NCBI GenBank assembly: GCA_002943765.1
Contig: PQWQ01000011.1
Location: forward strand, 682,001-746,000
DNA length: 64,000 nucleotides
Reading direction: 5' to 3'
Origin: Psoroptes ovis
Lineage: Eukaryota > Arthropoda > Arachnida > Sarcoptiformes > Psoroptidae
Shown here: positions 51,401 through 59,163 of the stretch, piece after piece
Layout of the letters: each line of letters starts with the position of its first letter
Position numbering within the stretch: position 1 is the first letter of the stretch
Made by a program: the position numbers and the translations under genes
Notes under the pieces: model-generated
Seen by the model: only the letters and a program-made list of their open reading frames with translations
Databases searched by the model: none
What the model was told of the DNA's origin: nothing

Positions 51401-54400
51401 ACAAAAAATGTTTATCATCACTTTTGGTTGATATTTTCGAAAGTTTTCGATTCATTAATGATTTGAATGGATTATTGGTGAAAAATTAAATGACATAATT
51501 TAAATTGAAATAAATATTGAAATCAACTAGATTTTGATTTCAATCCGAAATAAAGCTCTTTGAATGGTTAATAGAAAATAGCACCTACCGAATACTTTTA
51601 ATGAAAATGAAGTTTTGGCACTTGAACGAACATCATCTTTGTTACGTGCAATACAAGTATAGATTCCTTCATCGGTTACACGTTCAAGCTCGCTTACAGT
51701 AAGGGTACCGTTTGTATATACTTTTTGTCGATGATTATATGGAAGACGTACAGAATCTGAGCGTTATTATTAGGTGAAAAAAATATCGATTTGAGAGAAA
51801 TTTAAATAAAAAAAGAGATTGAATTTGAATACATTAAAAATTTAAATAAAAAAACCATGAAAGGAATTACCTCGTTCCCAAACAATAGAATCGATTGGAT
51901 AACCACCGACAGGACATGTAATTGAAATACTTTCACCAGCAACGGCTGTCATATTTGGCATCCGTCTTATTGTTGGTCTACCATATACATTGATACGAGC
52001 TGAATGTTGTACAGTTGATACATCATTCATTGCTTGACATGTATAGAGACCACCGTCTAAAAAAAAAATTTTTATTGAAATGTTTTGAATCAATTTTATT
52101 CCATCAGTATTCAGATTGAATTTTTATATAAAAAAGAAAAAAAATAAAAATATTAAATTTCAATATAATACAAACCTTCGGGTAATATTGATGATATGTT
52201 TACATAGCTGACCAATAATGAATCTCTTGTTACATAATCACCAATTCTATATCTATTTAAATGATCGGGTATTGGTAACTTGTCATAAACGTGCCATAAA
52301 ACTTGTGGTATCGGATTTCCTGATGCAATACACTATATGTGTGAGAAAAAAAAACAAAAAAAAAACAAAGACAATGAAAAATTAAAATGAAACGAAAAAA
52401 CATGAAACATGAAATATAATTTTCAAAATTATTATTTTCATAAAATTATAATGATAATAACGATGATAATAATGATGGGACACACACATATAACAATGTA
52501 GCTCATTATATTTTCTCGAAGCAAAATGAATATGAAGAAGAAAATTATTATCCATTTCGAGAGAAAAAAAATAAATATCGATGAAAATGGATATCTTGAA
52601 TCTTGAATTCTTGAATTTTCACTGCAATACACACACACACATTTATTTGACAAATATCAAAATAAATTCTTGTAAATCCGAGAATGAAACTTAAAACAAA
52701 AAAGCTGAAATAAAGCAAAATTTGTGATATGTAACAATGTATTTTGACTGATTATTTTGCGATAGAGAAAAGCGAAAAAAAAAGCAAAATTAATGATTAT
52801 TATGATTTACATTGAAACATACATGATGATAGATGTTCAATTTATTCTCGGAATAATAATCATAAAATAATAATGATATTATATTATCAAAAAAAAAAGA
52901 AAGATGAGAATGAATGAAGAAACAAAAAATAGCAAAATCAATCATTAAAGATCGAAAATTTATAATTAGGTTGTCCGATAAGTTCTTGCCAATTTTCTCA
53001 TGATTCCCTACGATATAATCGGCAAAAACTTTTCAGACAACCTAATATTTTCTTGTATTTCTCGATTTTTTTCGATTCATTCATTTATTTGTTTTCGATA
53101 AATTTGTTCAACACTCAAAGCATTGAATTTGTAAAGTTGTGATTTATTATTATTATTATCATCAATTTTTTCGAAAAATACATGGATAATGATATTGAAT
53201 ATTATGATTATTATTATTTTGTGTTTTCAAACGAAAATTTTCGCTTTATTTTTGTCGTAGTAATTTGAACAAAGCCTGGAGATTTTTTTGTTTTCTTAAA
53301 GGGAATAAGGGGTGAAATTCTTCCGCATATTTTGTGAATTTTTTTTCGCGAATTTTGTTTGATTCATAGTCACACATCCTGAAACAAACAAATCAGTGAC
53401 TATCAGAGCCATAAACACAACGAATAAATATGATAATAATGATCGAATTTGCATTAGAATCGATTGATTTGAATAAATAAATGAACAAGGTCGCAGCTCA
53501 TTTTTTTCAAAAATTTTCAATTCATCAAAAATCAATCAGCATTTTTTGCTGGTGAAGATTTTAAGGCCAAAAAATGAGTTCAAATCGATTCGGAAACTTT
53601 GTGACATTTTTTTTTCGGAAGAATCAAAAATTTAAATCAAAATTAAATTTTAAAAAAATTTTCACTTCCAAGCAACAAATGATTAAATCGATAAATTTTC
53701 AATTTACTTTAGTACATCTCTCTTGCGTAGAATTGAATCTATTGAAAACAACTTTGAAAATTGATTTTCTTTTTCATGTGTTTATATGTTAAATAAACCA
53801 TATTTTATTTCATGGAAAAATCAACAAAATTGATATTTTTTCCCATAGCTAATGGCATTTGAAATTAGTTTTGGTTTTTGGTTTAGCTTGGTTTTATTTA
53901 TTCATTCATTCATTGATCTATTTATTCATTTATATTCATCTATTTATTTATTTATTTATTTATTCATTCATTCATTCTGATTGCCCCGAAGCAATATTTG
54001 ATTATTAATATGATCATTTATTCATGTTTTTTTCTCATTCATTTCATTGTTGTTGTGTGTTTATTTATTTTTAATGTCAAATTTTTGATTACAATTTTTT
54101 TCGGTTTGGCTTGGGTTTTATTTATCGGTAAATTCCATTTTCGGCTAATTTTTAATTAATTTCATATGGATTCAATTTTTGTTTATTTTTTTCGGTGAAT
54201 ATTTGATAAATATTTTCATTATTATTCGTTTCATTTCATCGAATATTTGATAAATATAAAATTAATAAATGAACGAATAATAAATTATTTCAAAACCAAG
54301 CAAATGATGACGAAAAAACATAATGTTTTCATTAATTTTATTTTCCATTTCTCTCATCATTTTGGCGTATATTGCATTTTCATCGAAATCATTTCATAGG

Positions 54401-55687
54401 ACATATGGATGTTGTGGGGTAAGTCATCGAACATCACACACAGAAAATCATCGATCAATTTCAGCTTCGTTTTTTCTTTCGTTTCATTTCATTTCATCCT
54501 TTTTCACTATTAATGACAGTAGCAGCAGCAGCAGCAGAACCAGTATACCAATGATACTGATTTACACTGAGAATAGTGCTGAAGAATATTGATTTCAATA
54601 TGGAAAAGCAAAAAAAAAAAATAATGAAAAAGTAAGCAAAATGGCAAAGAAAGAAAGAAAAAAAACCAATCAATCTAATTTCAATTTAACAAAAACATTC
54701 TTATTATCATTTTGATTATTATTATTATTACTATTAATATAAATATTATTGATTTGATATGGATTTATCATTATTTTTGTGTAAAATGAATGAAATAACA
54801 AAATATCGTCATTTTGATAATATTTTCTTTTTTTTCTTCGATTCAATTCTATAAATTCATTAGAAATAAATAAATAAATAAATGAACATTTTCACGATTT
54901 TTCTCTTGGGATGTTCGTGTCTTTGAATTTTATTATTTAGTTTATATTTTCATTTATATATGGATATCAATTGTCATCATCATCATATGGCCTTATTGTT
55001 TTTCTAATATTATTATTATTATTTATTTTAGCTTTTTGATTGAAAATCGCAAAATAAAAATTGAAAAAAATAAAATAAAATTTTTCGCATTCATTCACTT
55101 ACTTTCAATGATAATGATTGACCTGGTTGTAATGTTTGTTCGGAAAATACTGATAATAATTGTGGTGCATTATCTGAATTGTTTTGTGGAAGATTAATAT
55201 TGTGAAAAAAAATGAACAAATAAAATGAAATTATTTATACATCAATCAATACCATAATAATGACAATAATAATAATAATAATGATTGAAACGATATAACT
55301 TACCACCAAGTTCTAATTGAATTTGTGCTTGTGCTGAATCAAAATCATTGAATGCAATACATTGATACATTCCACGATCATTTCTAGTCACTTTTGAAAT
55401 GTGTAAAACTTCACGAGAAATTAATCGTACACGAAAACCATTTCCATTACTGTTTGATGATGATGATGATGCTATTGCTCCGATACCATTATTCGTTGAT
55501 GATGAGGATGATGATGATGATACAGCACCGATAACATTACCAGTGGCCAACATATTTGATATTGGACGACCATTATGTAACCATTCGATAGATTTAATTG
55601 GACCACCATTAACTGTACAATTTAATGTTAAACTATGTCCCAATTCTATGCGAATTATTGGAAGACCAATCTGGACATTTAATGGTG
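23345..55687 (-). CDS. Dscam-like cell adhesion receptor, exons from Ig4 to the tail (5' end off window)
   Basis: Exons placed (5' to 3'): 55304-55687, 55103-55173, 52176-52332, 51871-52056, 51589-51756, 36506-36606, 36296-36416, 36141-36209, 34102-34221, 33823-34005, 33402-33489, 32830-33170, 30345-30950, 30182-30274, 29926-30108, 25141-25221, 24763-24969, 24499-24669, 24099-24436, 23892-24017, with an alternative last exon 23345-23673. All GT-AG. Splicing through to the stop at 23892 gives 1264 residues in one frame. Domain order: Ig4-Ig9, FN1, FN2, FN5, FN6, one membrane helix, cytoplasmic tail. Domain-by-domain motifs match Dscam (homophilic neuronal and immune surface receptor). FN3, FN4 and Ig10 are absent. 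Ig1-3 are not within 3.4 kb upstream; the first exon here starts in phase 1 and needs an upstream donor, so the gene continues to the right, past a BEL/Pao element, or has lost them. Confidence 0.85.
23892..24436 (-). CDS. Dscam-like cytoplasmic tail exons with IYATVK motif
   Basis: Exon 24099-24436 encodes an N/S-rich segment (NTNTNNSMNSSKNSNN, NGGGGGC, YPLNHLNMSPMKGAN). Exon 23892-24017 begins YTLEHDGGIYATVKRTPRAP and ends HVKPPYRL-stop. GGIYATVKR resembles a conserved tail motif of arthropod Dscams. The 81-bp intron between them (24018-24098) is stop-free and a multiple of three. A second donor inside the last exon (CCTC|GTATGA after 23927) could skip the stop and join the exon at 23673 in frame. 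Confidence 0.75.
24499..24669 (-). CDS. Dscam-like exon: transmembrane segment
   Basis: 57 codons with the hydrophobic helix VLVVVPSVISFVVIVVLLSL followed by VYIIFTRKPRH as stop-transfer, then NNIYG. It ends with a phase-1 G|gtaagc donor that is compatible with two different downstream exons (24436 and 23673). The acceptor at 24669 (taaaag|ATGACC) follows a C/T-rich tract. Confidence 0.8.
24763..25221 (-). CDS. Dscam-like exons: FN6
   Basis: Exons 25141-25221 (PVAPDKNSLLSVNYTMVTIY, DSFHDG) and 24763-24969 (GCKINNFEVMYK, LNDLIPGHKYQIRVTAFNEA, GSTEAEYHFMTPA). The DGGC motif split by the phase-1 intron is characteristic of the last fibronectin repeat of Dscam. The preceding intron is 4.7 kb. 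Confidence 0.85.
25222..29925 (-). other. 4.7-kb intron of the Dscam-like gene (FN5/FN6)
   Basis: AT-rich intron with T runs (25330-25349, 28267-28293), a long CA repeat at 28497-28545 and ATT/ATG runs. Short plus-strand frames such as 28951-29074 are low-complexity. No domain exon recognised. Confidence 0.6.
28497..28545. repeat. (AC)n microsatellite
   Basis: About 24 uninterrupted AC units in the intron between FN5 and FN6 exons. Confidence 0.95.
29926..30274 (-). CDS. Dscam-like exons: FN5 (directly after FN2)
   Basis: Exons 30182-30274 (DPPIAATLQVTEVTFNFIRL, SWSM) and 29926-30108 (GYILHYKRESSDWRELKL, ENLRCGTRYQYYLVGFNSAG). The LxCGTxYQ motif marks the fibronectin repeat that follows Ig10 in canonical Dscam (FN5). 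There is no room for FN3, FN4 or Ig10 in the 70-bp intron before it. Confidence 0.83.
30345..30950 (-). CDS. Dscam-like exon: second half of FN1 and whole FN2
   Basis: One 606-nt exon. FN1 ends with TTYQIRIIAINDLGQSEPSD; FN2 runs ETPGGPPLHLKAIAL, IKVTWKTPRKEL, GIIRGYYVGYRI, YEIIVQAFNSKGAGPSSEP. Inside FN2, between the C' and E strands, is a ~40-residue S-rich and Q-rich insert (KTQQQQKQQQQMQQQQ). The exon is followed by a 70-bp intron and then FN5, not FN3. Confidence 0.85.
30951..32829 (-). other. 1.9-kb intron inside FN1
   Basis: AT-rich, no coding exon recognised. Phase 1 intron that splits FN1, donor G|gtatgt at 32830. Confidence 0.6.
32830..33489 (-). CDS. Dscam-like exons: Ig9 and first half of FN1
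   Basis: Exon 33402-33489 (HRGLEARIKCSANGDK) joins in phase 2 to 32830-33170 (PVTISWFKD, GGLYTCLASNQFGHDDTNI), then EPPDPPNDIKI, IRLQWSSPYSGNSPITHFIV, the A-C strands of FN1. QEPPDPP at the Ig9/FN1 joint is typical of Dscam. Confidence 0.87.
33823..34221 (-). CDS. Dscam-like exons: Ig8
   Basis: Exons 34102-34221 (VPPRWRIEPMDVTVVKGKNA, DCDTDAYPEPIITWSRAE) and 33823-34005 (YENGSLVIHNSHKSDTGYY, MCAASNGIGPGISKVLKI). Both cysteines and the tryptophan are present; PPRW is the typical Dscam Ig8 start. Confidence 0.86.
34222..36140 (-). other. 1.9-kb intron between Ig7 and Ig8
   Basis: AT-rich intron with an AGC triplet run (about 34873-34891) and T-rich stretches. No exon recognised. Confidence 0.6.
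36141..36606 (-). CDS. Dscam-like exons: Ig7, single copy in three exons
   Basis: Exons 36506-36606 (VRPVIEPFKFP, LLCTVVKGDPPIK), 36296-36416 (IEWYKDGKKL, VTLAFESVQPDH) and 36141-36209 (GNYTCIASNGAGSSSHSATM) form Ig7. In Drosophila Dscam1 this domain comes from a large array of alternative exons; here only one set is visible, although a 15-kb intron lies just upstream. Confidence 0.83.
37114..37192 (+). mobile_element. Mariner-like MITE, copy 1 (diverged)
   Basis: Begins TTAGGTTGTCCGAAAAGTT after a TA and ends AACTTTCCGTACAACCT. The inner part differs from copies 2 and 3, and the right-hand terminal bases and TA are lost (CCTCGAA). Same orientation as copy 2. No transposase coding capacity. 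Confidence 0.8.
42377..42435. repeat. (ATT)n microsatellite
   Basis: About 20 ATT units, interrupted by single AAT shifts, in the long Dscam intron. Confidence 0.9.
44063..44142 (+). mobile_element. Mariner-like MITE, copy 2
   Basis: 80 bp flanked by TA on both sides. Terminal inverted repeats of 25 bp (TTAGGTTGTCCTAAAAGTTT... / ...GGACAACCTAA) with about three mismatches enclose about 30 bp. The termini resemble Tc1/mariner family ends. Non-autonomous; it can fold into a hairpin. Confidence 0.88.
45815..45819. repeat. Target site duplication (left copy)
   Basis: GTAGC before the 5' LTR, repeated at 50251-50255 after the 3' LTR. Confidence 0.9.
45820..46087 (+). repeat. Copia 5' LTR
   Basis: 268 bp, starts TGTTAGAATT and ends AATTATTTACA. 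A TATAAATAAA at about 45963-45972 can serve as TATA box, overlapping an AATAAA. Between the expected start site (about 45995) and 46092 there is no ATG, so the polyprotein ATG is the first in the transcript. Confidence 0.95.
46088..46101 (+). other. Copia primer binding site (half-tRNA-iMet type)
   Basis: GGTTATGGGCTCAC follows the LTR directly. Drosophila copia uses a PBS of this kind (GGTTATGGGC...) complementary to an internal part of initiator tRNA-Met instead of its 3' end. The ATG of the polyprotein (46092-46094) lies inside it. Confidence 0.75.
46092..49988 (+). CDS. Copia gag-pol polyprotein
   Basis: 1298 residues in one frame from the ATG in the primer binding site (purine at -3, G at +4) to a TAG that lies in the 3' LTR. 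Domains in order: gag (VVLNGRNFNRWKTFIDILLA); zinc knuckle C229-C232-H237-C242; aspartic protease WIDTGAS with D285; GAG-pre-integrase LHERLGHINC and CxxC; integrase core with D493, D555 (RSDNGTEF) and E591 (AEREIRN), 35 residues between the last two; reverse transcriptase FDVCTAFLNG, LYGLKQSPRAW and YVDD (987-990); RNase H SDADWGG, TLEAEYIA, DNQAA, ADVFTKSL. All catalytic residues are present and no stop or frameshift is seen. It makes and integrates its own cDNA through virus-like particles. Confidence 0.96.
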   Translation: MGSHVKDGIVVLNGRNFNRWKTFIDILLAEHQVLNHVLAEPPADADDQYRALEARAKRIISQSLDDANHVRIESLTTAKAYYDAIVGYYRGAEKRNVNSLWDRYYSFKFGASLSNSFVELRNIVTELRSAKADLPEEAVVRKVLSILPPEYDGVADGIEVMSKDKITVTLAEVEDLVLRKQTRLNRRNESTAAMDEPRGSADLDLNNAVLAMPGKSKKRFDKQRPIVKCYNCGRAGHIKKYCRLLKNGPRNNDAINRANHQHNTNVALACVLPQSSPDDTVFWIDTGASESICNNKDLFCDLQLFTSEDDARAFAVSGYNEVSSSDSPRGIGTIQCKFFNDSSWTGVTLTNVLFMPSSLYNLISLGKITDKDGISFGGMKKHLVIYKDDRPIIYGEKGHELRNLYKCCVKVDKSCVNFVTKPSLSLLHERLGHINCDRIREMSTKQSVLDIPTNLEDGYTMCSSCIEGKLTETTHPSKSVKRVCESGQILHADVCGPIDESIHRNRYYVIFKDEFSSYRKVYFMKNKSEVIDKFKLCYSETKIETGHDILVLRSDNGTEFVNEQMADFMRMKGIKHETSVPYTPQQNGFAEREIRNLNDHARTIRLSARLPYYLWDEMVNTTAYLFNRICSSDGVTPYEKWHGRKPSIGHLRIIGSCGKALVKSHHRKFESKTCDVYLVGYEESTSIYRVYNPRQRCIQRVSSVKFIEEVKCSLMKTTMCNDDHVIMKSDKSDQNKMIFSEIDDDIFCDATDDESTLIVKSPKSKGRPLGTKNKQYERNIERINSLRSSNVICLSAMSEPSTYSEAVNCVDSDKWLEAMNEEIENINKNNTWIPVQRNNQHVIGLKWVYRIKDDGRYRARLVALGNKQRYDSFSETYAPVARNDSIRLMFAIAASQKMFIKQFDVCTAFLNGILEEDVYVDQPPGFEDDSGCVFKLVKGLYGLKQSPRAWNNRFSEVILKLNFKQSIFDPCIYYSITERSSTFLCIYVDDGIIMSTNEKDLNDLYSVLCKSFEVKTVTSNVYVGFQYEYDRENGIVKLCQSSYIQRKLEQFNMADAKIVKTPMNYSIKLNDNETGEKSTYPYREAIGSLLYLSVKTRPDIAYAVSKLSAFLENPLDVHVNAVKHLFRYLKWTKDLCIYYSGKIDEITGYSDADWGGNLPSRKSTMGYLIWLNGPLDWNSKRQNCIVTSTLEAEYIAASETSKVLVGTMNMLKEFQIDVNGKLFCDNQAAVNTINSTAGITNKLRHVDIRYHHVRSIKDKIDIMWIASEDQIADVFTKSLTPNPTAKIIAKIFKKWGEC
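49971..49982 (+). other. Copia polypurine tract
   Basis: GAAATGGGGGGAA-type purine run immediately before the 3' LTR, interrupted by one T. It is part of the coding sequence (KKWGE). Confidence 0.7.
49983..50250 (+). repeat. Copia 3' LTR
   Basis: 268 bp, base for base the same as 45820-46087 on reading. Its first six bases TGTTAG supply the last sense codon and the stop codon of the polyprotein. Confidence 0.95.
50251..51588 (-). other. 5' part of the 15-kb Dscam intron, right of copia
   Basis: AT-rich, begins with the right copy of the GTAGC target duplication. No coding exon seen; a T run at 51185-51201. Confidence 0.55.
51589..52332 (-). CDS. Dscam-like exons: Ig5 (with 55103-55173) and Ig6
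   Basis: Ig5 starts in the tiny exon 55103-55173 (APQLLSVFSEQTLQPGQSLS) and continues in 52176-52332 (CIASGNPIPQVLWHVYDK, VSYVNISSILPE) and the start of 51871-52056 (GGLYTCQAMND, HSARINVYG). Ig6 follows in the same exon (MTAVAGESISITCPVGGYPI, IVWERD) and ends in 51589-51756 (HRQKVYTNGTLTVSELERV, GIYTCIARNKDD). YPIDSIVWER is a hallmark of arthropod Dscam. Introns here are 119 and 114 bp; the intron before 52332 is 2.77 kb. Confidence 0.87.
52966..53045 (-). mobile_element. Mariner-like MITE, copy 3 (inverted)
   Basis: 80 bp; the reverse complement matches copy 2 along its full length with only a handful of differences (I count about seven). TA follows the right end; the left flank is TATAA. 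It lies in the intron between the two Ig5 exons, in the opposite orientation to copies 1 and 2. Confidence 0.88.
53893..53978. repeat. (TTTA/TTCA)n tetranucleotide tract
   Basis: Mixed TTCA and TTTA units over about 85 bp. Confidence 0.85.
55304..55687 (-). CDS. Dscam-like exon: Ig4
   Basis: One exon encodes a full I-set Ig domain: APLNVQIGLP at the start (canonical Dscam Ig4 begins APLSVHI), LTLNCTVNGGPIKSIEWLHNG, and DRGMYQCIAFNDFDSAQ. Both cysteines and the tryptophan are present. A ~35-residue S/N/G-rich insert with two serine runs sits between the C' and D strands, encoded by TCA/TCC-type repeats. The exon is preceded by a CA repeat instead of a pyrimidine tract. Confidence 0.85.
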
Positions 55688-55689
55688 CT

Positions 55690-55725
<36 letters not shown>

Positions 55726-58680
55726 ATGACAGACCGAAAAAAGTAGAAAAAAAATCATTTATGTGATTATTTTATTTTTATTGAAATAATAATAATAATA
55801 ATGATAATAGTTTTTATTTATTTATTCTTTTAGTCAAAAATTGCTGCAATAGATTAGTGAAGATATGATGTTGTTGTTGTTGAAGATGTGGACACACGAT
55901 AAAAATCGATTAATTAATAAACGATTGGAAGAAGAAAAAAAATTTTCACAAATTGACAAATTCTTTAGTTTTTGCGAGCGGAAAATATTGGCATTTTTTC
56001 TCCGCTCTTTTGCATGGATCAGAATAAATACGAAAATCAATAAAATGAAATCATGTTTCCATGTTTTCATTTTGGAAAAACTTTATCTCATTGAAAATTA
56101 AACAAATCTAAAAATCTAAACCAAACACAAATTAATGCCCTTCGGTAAACAAAACAGAATAAACAAACAAATTCTGAATGATATATCCTTTCCCAAAGAG
56201 CTCTAAATATCAACTTTAATTAATTAGTAAAATATAATTAATTTTATTCAATTGAATTTTGGCTTGTTGTTTGCTTATTTGTTTTTTATTTTCACTAATT
56301 TTGAACCTTGTTTTTTCAGCCGATCGCTTGTATACACGATACACACGATTGTTGAAAATTTTTTTAATTGAAAAGAATTGCTGAATTTGCAAATGATTTT
56401 TCAAAACAAAATAGCAAATCGGCTTGATTAAATTACTGCTTTCGACTCTGCTTTTGCTCCAATTAAGCTTTTGTCTTTTCGAGCCTTTGTTTTAGGCCAA
56501 AAGTCATTGAAAATTTTTCAAAGAAGAAAAAATATTTAATTAATGATAATTTTCAATGCTTGTTTGATGTTTATTCTCAGAGCTATTTCATTTTCATCGA
56601 TGATGATGATGATGATGATGATGTTTAATTGGATTAACGCTTATGGATTTTGGTAATTTGAAAATTTTTTCTCATAAGAAAAACTGAAAAATGTAAAATT
56701 TTTCCCAAAATATCAGTTTTGCTGAGGCTCAACGTTCAAAATTCATCATCAATAATTAAACATAATTAATGATCATGTTCAATTAATTGTGCATTATTTG
56801 TTTTTTCTTCCTTTAAAATTCAAATAGATTTTATTTCTTTGAATAAATGCTTTGATTAAACAAGAAAAAGACATCCCGATTCGTTATATCGACATGAATA
56901 ATGCAAACATAAATGCAAATAAATGTTCATGTTTTGTCATCGACGAGAAAAGAAATTGTCCTTCTTGTTTAAAGGCCGCCAATACAATTAATGGCATTGG
57001 CAAATAATAATGAATGAATGAAAAAACATCCATATTTTTTTTATTATTGTCATTCAACACTTATAAGATCAATGATAATGATCAATGAGAGCACAAAAAA
57101 ATACCAAGAATATTGTCATAAGAATCATTATCACTTGAAATTGTGAAGCGAAAAAAATATTATTAGTAAGCATAATCTATGGCAAGAAAATCAATCAACC
57201 CGAGATACTGGATCGAAAATTGAATGATTCTATCTTTTAATAGTGTAAAATATGGAATCTGGAGGATTTCCATGCTGAAAACATCATCTAAATTGATATA
57301 AGGACATGAAAAAAAACAATATTTCTCCTTTGAATCGCAAGTAGATTAATGAATGTCATCCAAATGACCATCAATATGTGCACCACATACTGATAATAAT
57401 AATAGAAATAACGGTCGATGACAATGGTCCAGAATTTTCATTTTTCCATTATTCAATATCTTTTAGAGATGGGTGAATAATGCGAAATGATCAGGTTCAA
57501 GTGTAGTATTGAATGAGAATTTGTGTGGTCAAGAATTTTTTGACCACACACAGAAAAATGACCCTTCATTTCTTAATAAAAAAAAATATTTTGTTTATGA
57601 ATTTTTTCATCGATTGAAAATTGAAAGTTAATTTATTTTCATCAAATATTTTTGACCAAAAACGGAGAAATTTTACCGAGAACATGGACCTTAAAGATTG
57701 TGAAAAAAAAATGAAAAAATGATTGTCGATTATTATCGATTACGATGTATGTACAGTATATGTGTACCATGTAATGTTAATAATAATAAAAACCAAAAAT
57801 AGAAAAAAAGAAAAAAAGTGATCCATCAAATTTATTTTTCATCAATATATTTTCATGTTTTTACATATTATATGACAAAAGAAAAAAAATTATCAATAAC
57901 TTTATGGTAACAATGAATTTTATATGAGAATAATGACAGAATTTCATTATTATTATTTTTCCGTACCGAAAAATGAAAAATTAAGCCAAAACTACTATGG
58001 GCCATGAATATGAATTATCAGGAAAATTCATTATTTTTTGACCATCAAATTTTTAATAATCATTTTTTTTCTTGGCGATCTTGTGTTGTTTTAATTGAAT
58101 TTTAATCAATTTGATAGTGGTAGCTGTAGAAAAATGTCAATATTACAAGCATTTATCAAATAATAATGAATTTTAGTGGACCGATTTTTTTTATCAGTGA
58201 TTATTGATAGGAATAATGGATAAATTATTGAATTTCAGAAGCAAAAAAAATTATTTTAAAGGCAGCGAATTCGACACTAATCACAAGTGGTTTATGCTTG
58301 GGAAAATGAATACAATTTTTACTTAAATATTCTCGAAAGGATTTTCAATCAAGTATTTTAATGTTTTGAATTTTCACTTCTTTGATAGCAATCAAAGGAG
58401 AGAAAATAGACAAGTGGAAAATGGAAAAAGTGGAAAAATTTCAATATTTGAAAGACTTTGTATCGCAGAAAATTTGAAACAAATTTCATTCAATTTTGTT
58501 TGCAGATTTGCTTTTGAAATGTGGCAAAAATGAAATTTTCACTCCTTCAAAATAAAAATTCAAGAAGTGACATGAAACGTAAAAGAAGAATATCCCCAGA
58601 ATTTCGTTGTATTACTTTGATAAAAAAATTTGATAATCTTTTCTTATTTTTTTTATGGATTTTGATAAGATATGATAACA
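55688..58680. other. Upstream intron or flank of the Dscam-like gene
   Basis: AT-rich with no Ig exon on the minus strand. GAT triplets at about 56599-56624. Because the Ig4 exon starts in phase 1 with a clear acceptor, this is most likely an intron that continues into or past the BEL/Pao element. Confidence 0.5.
55692..55722. repeat. (GT)n microsatellite at the Ig4 splice acceptor
   Basis: About 15 GT units; on the coding (minus) strand this is a CA repeat that ends five bases before the Ig4 acceptor at 55687/55688. Confidence 0.92.
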
Positions 58681-59163
58681 TTTATTTTTGCTTCTTATCA
58701 CACACACACATATCGATAACACAACACAGAACACACATTTGACACACACCAACACTCACGTACACACATAAAACACAAACATATAAATACACCATTCTCT
58801 GTGACCAAAAAGACACATATGTTGTTTTTCGAAAAGGTTACGGAGAACTTCATTTTAAAATAAATTTTTTCCCTTTCTTCAACGTTTTTATAAATTTGTT
58901 TACTTTCTTGATATCTTTCGCATTTCATCGCATAATTTATCGTATCCAACGTCGCGATAGGTATCATAGAAATTCATCGCAGCACAAATTTTCAGTTTTA
59001 TTTTAAAATATTAGTTTTTCGTAACATCCAACGTATATTTTTTTGTCATCGTAAAGTAATTAAAATTGTGTAGTTCATATAGTTCAACGTTAAAGCATTA
59101 AAAATCAAAGTTTCAACGTCCATCGTATAAGTATTCACCAACGAGAATTAATCATACCGAAAA
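58681..59163 (+). repeat. BEL/Pao leader, probable 5' LTR sequence (limits not defined)
   Basis: CA-rich start, TATAAATA at 58782-58789, and AATAAA at 58859-58864: a TATA box followed about 75 bp later by a polyadenylation signal is the U3-R arrangement of an LTR. The remainder up to the ATG contains several CATCGT/CAACGT words. Without the 3' LTR the exact ends and primer binding site cannot be set. Confidence 0.45.

Larger units (their letters stand above)
52333..55102 (-). other. 2.8-kb intron inside Ig5
   Basis: Contains MITE copy 3, a TTTA/TTCA tetranucleotide tract (about 53893-53978) and an AGC run (about 54521-54537). No domain exon seen; the plus-strand frame at 54323-54592 has a hydrophobic start but no support. 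Confidence 0.55.

Noticed and set aside
36607..51588. Hypervariable Ig7 exon array as in Dscam1
   Set aside because: No repeated Cys/Trp/YxC exon pattern on the minus strand by eye; the intron is occupied by transposons and simple repeats.
54323..54592. Plus-strand 89-codon frame with hydrophobic start
   Set aside because: Looks like a signal peptide, but the rest is low complexity (S/F runs) within a Dscam intron, without splice partners.
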